A stretch of DNA of 64,000 nt from Clostridiales bacterium (GTDB lineage: Bacteria > Bacillota > Clostridia > Christensenellales > Aristaeellaceae): NCBI GenBank assembly GCA_015056325.1, contig SVGL01000004.1:109029-173028 (forward strand), written 5' to 3'. Of the stretch, positions 58,524 through 64,000 are shown one piece after another (position 1 is the stretch's first letter; each line of letters opens with the position of its first letter). The notes beneath the pieces were generated by a model, which searched no databases, was not told the DNA's origin, and saw only the letters and a list, made by a program, of their open reading frames with translations. Both the position numbers and the translations under genes were made by a program.

Positions 58524-60191
58524 ATGAACGGCATCACGATCATGCTGATCGCCATCGCGGTCCTTGGTGGCGGTTATCTGCTGTATGGCCGCTGGCTGGC
58601 GAAGCTCTGGGGCGTGGATCCCAAGGCTAAGACGCCTGCATATGAGATGGAGGACGGCGTGGATTACACGCCTGCTGAGCCGGGCGTGGTGTTCGGCCAT
58701 CAGTTTGCGTCCATTGCGGGCGCAGGCCCCATCAACGGCCCCATTCAGGCGGCGATTTTCGGCTGGGTGCCGGTGCTCTTGTGGGTGCTGGTAGGCGGCC
58801 TGTTCTTCGGCGCGGTGCAGGACTTCGTGGCGATGTTCGCCTCTGTCCGCAATAAGGGCCGCACCATCGGCTACATCATCGAGCTGTACATCGGCAAAAT
58901 CGGCAAGAAGCTGTTCACGCTGTTTGTGTGGCTGTTCTCGATCCTTGTGGTGGCTGCGTTTGCGGACGTGGTGGCTAACACCTTCAATGGCTTTGCAGCT
59001 ACGCCGGAGCTGTCCCTGGCCAATGGTCAGGTGGCGACGACCTCCATGCTGTTTATCGCAGCGGCGGTGGGCCTGGGCGTGATGCTCAAGAAGTGCCGCT
59101 TCGGCAAGGGCGTCAATACGGTGGTTGCCCTCGGGCTACTGGTGCTGTGTATCGTGGTTGGCATGACGCTGCCCATGCATGTGTCCACCGCCAGCTGGCA
59201 CCTGATTGTCTTCGCCTATATCGCCATCGCCTCCATCGTGCCGGTGTGGGCGCTGCTGCAGCCCCGAGACTATCTCAACAGCTACCTGCTGGTGGCGATG
59301 ATCGCCGCTGCCCTGGTGGGCGTGGTGGTGGCCAATCCTGAGATGAACCTGAACGCCTTCAACGGCTTCACCGTGAACGGCCAGCATATGTTCCCGATCC
59401 TGTTCGTGACCATTGCCTGCGGTGCAGTGAGCGGCTTCCACGCGCTGGTGTCCTCCGGTACGGCCTCCAAGCAGATCAAGAACGAGAAGCATATGCTGCC
59501 GGTGTCCTTTGGTGCCATGCTGCTGGAAAGCTTGCTGGCGGTGGTTGCGCTGATCGCTGTGGGTGCTATCTCCAGCGGCGGCGTGGTGGCCAGCGGTACG
59601 CCTGCTGTGGTGTTCGCAACGGCGATTTCGTCCTTCCTGGGCAAGATCGGTATTCCGGAGGATCTGGCCTTCACGCTGATCAACCTGGCTGTGTCCGCCT
59701 TCGCGCTGACATCGCTGGACTCCGTTGCCCGGGTGGGCCGACTGTCCTTCCAGGAGTTCTTCCTTGATTCCTCCGTGAACGAGGAAAACATGAGCCCCGT
59801 GCTGAAATTCTTAACCAACAAGTACACCGCCACCGTCATCACGCTGGCCATGGCCTATGCGCTGGCAAAGGCGGGCTATGCCAACATCTGGCCGCTGTTC
59901 GGCTCTGCAAATCAGCTGCTGAGCGCACTGGCGCTGATCGCCTGCGCCGTGTATCTCAAGCGCACCAACCGCAAGGGCTGGATGCTGTGGCTGCCCATGG
60001 GTGTGATGCTGGCGGTGACGCTGACGGCGCTGGGCATGTCCATCGTGGGCAAGTTCGGCGGCATCTTTGCCGGAACCACGGTGAATCTCGGCGGCGACCT
60101 GCTGCAGGGCTGCTTCGCAGTGGCGCTGTTTGCGCTGGGTGTGATGGTGGCCGTGCAGGGCATCCGGAAGCTGTGGGGCAAGAAGAACTGA
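58524..60191 (+). CDS. cstA: CstA-family transporter (pyruvate/peptide uptake)
   Basis: 555 residues, about fifteen membrane helices. ITIMLIAIAVLGGGYLLYGRWLAKLWGVD and GHQFASIAGAGPINGPIQAA are the CstA start, with the HQFASI(A)GAGPI(N/V)GP block. CstA-type proteins take up pyruvate or peptides when carbon is short. It has host-like codon use and stands alone at the end of the cluster, followed by a U-tract hairpin at 60317. Confidence 0.92.
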   Translation: MNGITIMLIAIAVLGGGYLLYGRWLAKLWGVDPKAKTPAYEMEDGVDYTPAEPGVVFGHQFASIAGAGPINGPIQAAIFGWVPVLLWVLVGGLFFGAVQDFVAMFASVRNKGRTIGYIIELYIGKIGKKLFTLFVWLFSILVVAAFADVVANTFNGFAATPELSLANGQVATTSMLFIAAAVGLGVMLKKCRFGKGVNTVVALGLLVLCIVVGMTLPMHVSTASWHLIVFAYIAIASIVPVWALLQPRDYLNSYLLVAMIAAALVGVVVANPEMNLNAFNGFTVNGQHMFPILFVTIACGAVSGFHALVSSGTASKQIKNEKHMLPVSFGAMLLESLLAVVALIAVGAISSGGVVASGTPAVVFATAISSFLGKIGIPEDLAFTLINLAVSAFALTSLDSVARVGRLSFQEFFLDSSVNEENMSPVLKFLTNKYTATVITLAMAYALAKAGYANIWPLFGSANQLLSALALIACAVYLKRTNRKGWMLWLPMGVMLAVTLTALGMSIVGKFGGIFAGTTVNLGGDLLQGCFAVALFALGVMVAVQGIRKLWGKKN

Positions 60192-60316
60192 TTGCGCTGT
60201 AAGGAACCATACTGAGGACCGGGTAGATGATGATTCATCCGTAGGTAAAAGCAAAAATCTGATGGTATAAGCACAGTTGGAGCTGTGTTTATATAGCCTG
60301 ACCAACGGGTCGGGCG
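60192..60316 (+). other. cstA 3' region without a gene
   Basis: No ribosome site with a coding frame is seen. CTGACCAA (60298-60305) is matched by TTGGTCAG at 60364-60371, flanking the terminator hairpin. Confidence 0.5.
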
Positions 60317-60361
60317 GGACTGGCAGAGCGCGGTGTCACGGGCGTTCGTCAGTCCTTTTTT
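60317..60361 (+). terminator. Terminator after cstA
   Basis: GGACTG (60317-60322) pairs with CAGTCC (60350-60355), followed by TTTTTT (60356-60361). The inner loop is long, but the U-tract is clear. Confidence 0.6.
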
Positions 60362-60385
60362 GATTGGTCAGAGAAAAGGTAAGCG

Positions 60386-60511
60386 TCAAATAAACTCGCA
60401 CCTACCCCAGTCCATCCAGTCCCCCTGACAATATAGACGGTATTGAGCTAACTGTAGCAATGTTTTGTAATGCTTAATATGCAGTTGCTCAAGCCAGCGG
60501 TACTTGCGCAT
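60386..60511 (-). CDS. Possible 41-residue ORF with a strong ribosome site
   Basis: On the minus strand AAAGGAAAGGGAG precedes ATG at 60511; the product MRKYRWLEQLHIKHY then KTLLQLAQYRLYCQG...CEFI is basic and Tyr-rich. I do not recognise it. It may be a remnant of a mobile-element gene or a small real gene. Confidence 0.3.
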   Translation of the reverse strand: MRKYRWLEQLHIKHYKTLLQLAQYRLYCQGDWMDWGRCEFI

Positions 60512-60725
60512 GGCGATTATCTCCCTTTCCTTTATTTGTCACATGACGTGCACTGTGCCAAAATCGTACCATGCAGGAGGACAAAAAGAAAGGAAAGCAA
60601 AAGAAAAGGGCATGGATTACTCCATTGCCCAAGCTGTTATGCGACTTGAATTCTGTTATTCAACACAGGACGAATGAAACACACATCGATGCCACAACGC
60701 TTTGCATACTCACACGTCATTTGTG
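60512..60725. other. Scrambled remnant DNA before the phage fragment
   Basis: No complete gene is seen. On the minus strand (about 60645-60727) a stretch reads MTCEYAKRCGIDVCFIRP, then VLNNRIQVA and a stop, which looks like the end of a larger lost gene. A 61-codon plus frame at 60571 is Lys-rich and unconvincing. Confidence 0.4.
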
Positions 60726-61121
60726 TATGCTGCCGCCACTGAGGTCGCACAGTTGACCCAGCAGCTGACCACACTGTCTGAGCAGACGGAGAACAATTTC
60801 ACCTGGTCTGTGTCTCGTATCACAGAGTTGCAGACAGATCTGTCAGAGGCGCACGAAGCCACGGCATCCCAGTTGGCGCTGTTTCAGACCTACATGTCTT
60901 TCTCGGAGGATGGACTTGTTATTGGCAAGACCGGCAACCCCTTCACCTTCCGCGTGGTGAATGACCGTCTGGCTTTTTACATGAACAACACTGAGGTCGC
61001 CTATCTGAGCAACAACAAACTCTACGTGACCCAGGCGGAGATTCTGACCAAGCTGCAGATCGGCAAGTTCGCCTTTGAACCCCAGTCCAACGGCAATCTG
61101 TCGGTGATATTCACAGGCTAA
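60702..61121 (+). pseudogene. Phage tail / minor structural protein, 3' fragment
   Basis: The reading frame from about 60726 resembles the end of a phage minor structural protein or tail fibre: AATEVAQLTQQLTTLSEQTE coiled region, then SFSEDGLVIGKTGNPF, RVVNDRLAFYMNNTEVAYLS and a TKLQIGKFAFEPQSNGNLSV end. The first codons have no ribosome site, so the 5' part was lost at about 60725. It is followed by AAGGAGG and the next piece. Confidence 0.65.
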
Positions 61122-61130
61122 GGAGGAAGT

Positions 61131-61676
61131 ATGGCGACTGTATCCTTTTCAGCATCTCTGAGAACGAGAAAAACCAACTCCTCCAGTGATGCCAAGTCTG
61201 ACCGCGCCTGTCAGGAGTTCTATTCGGATGACTACAACTACGTAGGAATCATCCATTTCTCCGGCATGGATCTGCGTAACAAGATCATTACAGGTGTAAG
61301 CATTAAGGCAACCTCAGCATCTGCAGGTTATGGCGCTTCTCACACAAAAACAGTTTACCTACGCAAGTCCAACTATCAAGCTGCCGCCGCATCGGGGGTA
61401 ACCGGCGCAGGGTATGCCGGTGCGGCCCTGGGTACTGCTGTCACATTTCTTCTGGCTTTGTTGCTTGCACTCTCCACCCGCGTGCTTACGATCATATCCT
61501 CCCTGGGCGTCACGTTGTCGCTGCTGCTGTTCGTCACCGGTGATTACAAAAACGGCGGCATTTTCCTGCTGCTGGCGTGGCTCATAAGTCCCATTGGCCT
61601 TCCGCTGATTGCCGAGTGGCTGTGGAGAGGACTGGACAATGTGCGCGGAATGATGTGGCGAATCGTATTCTGCTGA
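61131..61676 (+). pseudogene. Phage structural gene fused to an ICE membrane-protein tail (deletion chimera)
   Basis: 181 codons. The first about 85 (MATVSFSASLRTRKTN ... KTVYLRKSNYQAAAASGVTG) look like a phage tail protein N-terminus. From about residue 100, AVTFLLALLLALSTRV then DYKNGGIFLLLAWLISPIGLPL is a membrane segment like the CD1845-type protein that precedes the relaxase in Tn1549-like elements. The joint, near 61410-61440, is in frame, so one deletion fused the ends of a prophage and an ICE. Confidence 0.6.
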
Positions 61677-61684
61677 TAACCAAA

Positions 61685-61720
61685 GGCGGTCTGCTGTAAA
61701 AGGCAGGCCGCCATTCTTTT
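61685..61720 (+). terminator. Hairpin between ICE genes
   Basis: GGCGGTCTGC (61685-61694) pairs with GCAGGCCGCC (61703-61712) with one G-T pair, followed by ATTCTTTTTG. Confidence 0.65.
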
Positions 61721-61738
61721 TGTGGAAGGAGGAAATCT

Positions 61739-62466
61739 ATGGCCACTACTCGTCTGATACCGCTTCATGCCGGGAAGGGGCGCACTGAGGGAACTGCGAT
61801 CCGGGACATTCTCGATTATTCCAAGAACCCGGAGAAAACTGAAAAAGGTGCATTGATCACCAGCTATGCCTGCGATCACCGCACTGCCGACGCTGAGTTT
61901 CTGCTTGCAAAGCGGGAATATCTGGACCGCACAGGGCGCTATCGCGGTAAGGATGATGTGATCGCATATCATATGCGCCAATCCTTCCTGCCGGGTGAAA
62001 TAACACCGGAGGCAGCCAACCGTATGGGTCGGGAATTGGCACAGAGATTCACCCACGGGAATCACGCCTACATCGTAGCGACCCACACAGATAAGCAGCA
62101 TATCCATAATCATATCATCTTTCACTCTGTCAATCTGGAATGTGATCGGAAGTTCCGAAACTTCTGGGGATCGACCAGAGCGCTGCACAGGCTCAGCGAC
62201 ACGATCTGCATTGAGAATGGTTATTCCATTGTTGTAGATCCTAAACGGCATGGACAGGCTTATAATAAGTGGCTGGGTGATCGTGCCCAGCGGCCCCATA
62301 CGCTGCCCTCCTCGTCGAAAAGAAGCAAACCTATGCAACCTTTCGGCAGGCAAGGGAGGAGATGCGTCAGCTGCTGAAGGCGAAAGCCAATGTGGAGCTG
62401 TTGCTGGGTATTGATGAGAAAGAAGTGGCACATGACAAAGAGGTTCCCGTGGAACAGCGAAGATGA
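61739..62466 (+). pseudogene. Relaxase of a Tn1549-like conjugative element, internally deleted
   Basis: The N-terminal about 180 codons (TTRLIPLHAGKGRTEGTAIRDILDY and the HTDKQHIHNHIIFHSVN metal-His motif) are a MobP/MobA-type relaxase that nicks oriT. After YNKWLGDRAQRPHT the frame slips. From about 62310 another frame codes the usual coiled tail (EKKQTYATFRQAREEMRQLL ... VEQRR) ending at TGA 62464-62466. A middle part of the gene is missing, so the relaxase is dead. AAGGAGG lies before the ATG. Confidence 0.75.
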
Positions 62467-62542
62467 GAAGATATATTCTGGATATATGGCAAGATCTGTG
62501 GTACAATAGATTCACGCGAATTCATGCAGAGGAGAGCTGACT

Positions 62543-63130
62543 ATGTGCGGACGCTTCTACATCGCAGAAGAAGATACAGCAGAAGATCTGCAGCGGATTA
62601 TTGATTCTTTGAATCGCCGATATAATGGTAATAGCCCGGCAAAGACAAAGGGCGAAATTCGTCCGACGGATATTATCCCGGTTATCGCCAACTCTCCCTC
62701 GATGGCAATCAGTGCTTATGCCATGAAGTGGGGGTATACCATGCCTGATGGCAAACCCATGTTCAATGCCCGCAGTGAAACAGCTGCCACCAAGCCGATG
62801 TTTGCTGATGGTATGAAGCAGCGCCGCTGCATCATTCCGGCGACGCTCTATTTCGAATGGGAAAAGCATGGTACGCAGAAGATCAAACACGCGATCTTTC
62901 CAACGGGCAGTGATATGATCTACATGGCCGGGGTCTACCGTATCGAAGACAAACGTGCAGCTTGCTCCATCCTGACACGGACGCCTGCTGATTGCATTGC
63001 CCATATCCATGACAGGATGCCGGTGATTCTACCCAGGGAAGCTGTGCCTGACTGGCTGAATCTCCGCTACGACCCGCAGGAAGTGTTGTCTGCCGCCCTC
63101 GGGGAAATGACTTTCCAACCCTGTACCTGA
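62543..63130 (+). CDS. SRAP/HMCES-family abasic-site protein (YedK type)
   Basis: 195 residues. Catalytic Cys2 (MCGRFYI) that links to abasic sites in single-stranded DNA, NARSET, the Glu of YFEW and HDRMPVIL His. These are the conserved SRAP residues. GAGGAGAG lies upstream; a weak promoter (TGGATA-N17-TACAAT, 62479-62507) may drive it. It belongs with mobile-element cargo or host SOS functions. Confidence 0.92.
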   Translation: MCGRFYIAEEDTAEDLQRIIDSLNRRYNGNSPAKTKGEIRPTDIIPVIANSPSMAISAYAMKWGYTMPDGKPMFNARSETAATKPMFADGMKQRRCIIPATLYFEWEKHGTQKIKHAIFPTGSDMIYMAGVYRIEDKRAACSILTRTPADCIAHIHDRMPVILPREAVPDWLNLRYDPQEVLSAALGEMTFQPCT

Positions 63131-63136
63131 TAAAGC

Positions 63137-63186
63137 AAAGCGCAAGCAATACCGCACTCATGCTGTGCGTATTGCTTGCGCTTTTT
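63137..63186. terminator. Strong bidirectional terminator
   Basis: A stem of about 19 pairs, AAAGCGCAAGCAATAC + CGCAC against GTGCGTATTGCTTGCGCTTT, with one bulged base and a short loop, then TTTTT on the plus strand. It separates the converging SRAP and flavodoxin genes. Confidence 0.85.
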
Positions 63187-63206
63187 CTATACCTATGTAG
63201 CGGTGC

Positions 63207-63680
63207 TTACCACTGTTCAGCCCAGGAGACAAGTTCCTGCTTGCTTATGTCAGCTTTGAACACGCAGCCCTCCGCCAGAATTGCTCCGGGACAGCTGGGC
63301 AGAAGCAGCTCATTCGTCTTACCCATTCCGCTGCCGCCAGAGGTTGCGAACGGTACAATGGTCTTACCTGTCAGGTCATAGCTTTCCAAGAAGGTGTTGA
63401 TGATCGTTGGGGCAATGTACCACCAGATCGGAAATCCAAGATAGATAGTATCGTAATCCTGCATGTTGTCACGGATACGTTCGATCTCCGGGCGAGATGC
63501 CGGATTGGACATTTCGATGGAACTGCGGGAAGTTTTGTCCCGCCAGTCCAAGTCAGCATCAGTGTAGCGTACCTTTGGAGTGATTTCATGGAGATCCGCA
63601 CCGATGGATTCACTCAGACGCTCTGCTACTTTCGCAGTGACACCGCTGGCAGAAAAATAGGCAACGAGTTTCTTGCTCAT
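63207..63680 (-). CDS. Flavodoxin-like protein
   Basis: 157 residues. FMN-binding start KLVAYFSASGVTAKVAERL, a WRDKTSRSSIEM segment, then YLGFPIWWYIAPTIINTFL and PFATSGGSGMGKT, the hallmarks of the short flavodoxin group of Clostridia. It carries electrons or acts as a small NAD(P)H-linked reductase partner. AAGGAG lies before the ATG. Confidence 0.9.
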   Translation of the reverse strand: MSKKLVAYFSASGVTAKVAERLSESIGADLHEITPKVRYTDADLDWRDKTSRSSIEMSNPASRPEIERIRDNMQDYDTIYLGFPIWWYIAPTIINTFLESYDLTGKTIVPFATSGGSGMGKTNELLLPSCPGAILAEGCVFKADISKQELVSWAEQW

Positions 63681-63721
63681 ATGTACATCTCCTTATTTCA
63701 TTCAGAAAGGCTTATGAAGTA

Positions 63722-63750
63722 ATTATAACAGATATGCGATTCATGCGCAA
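63722..63750 (-). promoter_or_regulatory. Promoter of the flavodoxin gene
   Basis: On the minus strand TTGCGC (63750-63745), a 17-base spacer, and TGT-TATAAT with the -10 at 63727-63722. Confidence 0.7.
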
Positions 63751-63753
63751 CGG

Positions 63754-64000
63754 CTATGTATGCTGTACCTTTCGTTCCACGAACCATCTGCCCAGCACAC
63801 TGCTGCCGTAATCGGGGTTATGCTCAAAGAAGAGAAAGGTGGTTTTTCCACCAAGGCGGACTGTGTACCGATCACCTTGACCGCCAGCTTTTGCAGCTGG
63901 TGCAGAACGTATATCCAGGACTTTGTCAACTTCAAAATACTGGCCGTCTTCCCACAAGATACCCCTGGGGCGGATGATGCCTTCATTATTAAACTCTACA
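63754..64000 (-). CDS. Conserved small protein of mobile-element regions (5' end missing)
   Basis: The minus frame is open to the window edge: VEFNNEGIIRPRGILWEDGQ, then FEVDKVLDIRSAPAAKAGGQ and a GGKTTFLFFEH...GRWFVERK end. This pattern (RP..I.WEDG...VD.VLD.R...AGGQGDRYTVR) recurs in Clostridial conserved proteins of unknown function, often near mobile-element or SOS genes. About 81 residues are visible; the start lies outside. Confidence 0.6.
   Translation of the reverse strand, partial: VEFNNEGIIRPRGILWEDGQYFEVDKVLDIRSAPAAKAGGQGDRYTVRLGGKTTFLFFEHNPDYGSSVLGRWFVERKVQHT

Noticed and set aside
60571..60756. 61-codon Lys-rich frame
   Set aside because: No ribosome site and no recognisable protein; it lies in scrambled remnant DNA.
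60702..62466. Functional prophage or conjugative element
   Set aside because: Only fragments are present: no integrase, capsid, T4SS or intact relaxase in the window.

Overview
The window is chromosomal DNA of an anaerobic low-GC-phylum Gram-positive, most likely a gut-type member of class Clostridia (Bacillota). This rests on AGGAGG-type ribosome sites and sigma-A promoters with 16-17 base spacers. It also rests on an IorAB/PaaK set for aromatic 2-oxo acids, NHLP/Nif11 peptide export genes, LytR-CpsA-Psr, VanZ and partner-switching proteins, and a Tn1549-like relaxase remnant. Most of the window is GC-rich with GC-ending codons. Two stretches, about 32.78-34.74 kb and 38.95-54.03 kb, are clearly AT-richer and look imported. 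No tRNA, rRNA or CRISPR array was seen.

Layout. 1-4.0 kb: indolepyruvate oxidoreductase (iorA is cut by the window edge), iorB, a phenylacetate-CoA-ligase-like enzyme and a double ACT protein. 4.1-8.5 kb: binding-protein ABC importer with a fused double permease. 8.5-13.6 kb: GH13 glucosidase, Bcp peroxiredoxin, a secreted YD-repeat-like protein and a two-part esterase. 13.6-16.8 kb: a divergent unit in which an XRE-HTH/IspD-type cytidylyltransferase fusion faces a LicC-like nucleotidyltransferase and a GlpT-like transporter across a long palindrome. 17.0-26.9 kb: one long operon with STAS protein, SpoIIE phosphatase, RsbW-type kinase, NHLP secretion protein, two NHLP ABC exporters, an ECF sigma factor, a Nif11-like precursor and a radical SAM/SPASM enzyme. 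This is a RiPP system with its own regulators. 27.2-31.0 kb: LCP ligase, secreted protein and Wzz/BY-kinase.

31.0-37.3 kb holds a second, different RiPP-like locus: S26 peptidase, two radical SAM/SPASM enzymes, three short precursor peptides with a shared leader, an HprK-kinase/PqqD fusion and an ABC exporter. A polyprenyl-phosphate sugar transferase (37.3 kb) follows, then a leader with a hairpin and three tandem 20-base repeats. The capsule-type locus spans 39-54 kb: glycosyltransferases, B12 radical SAM enzyme, flippase, polymerase, O-acyltransferase, LicD, TagD-like CDP-glycerol synthase, nucleotidyltransferases and VanZ. Compositional breaks fall inside hprK-pqqD (about 34.74 kb) and vanZ (about 54.03 kb), as expected if blocks were swapped by homologous recombination in the flanks.

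54.3-60.2 kb: secreted alkylsulfatase, a second ECF sigma close to the first, VOC protein, arylsulfotransferase-like protein and CstA. 60.2-62.5 kb: decayed phage tail and Tn1549-like conjugative-element pieces, including a phage/ICE chimera and a deleted relaxase. 62.5-64 kb: SRAP/YedK peptidase, flavodoxin and a partial conserved protein.

The strongest candidates for a little-described system are the Nif11 precursor whose core is three CxC units spaced exactly 17 residues, the three-precursor/two-rSAM/HprK-PqqD locus, and the HTH-cytidylyltransferase divergon.
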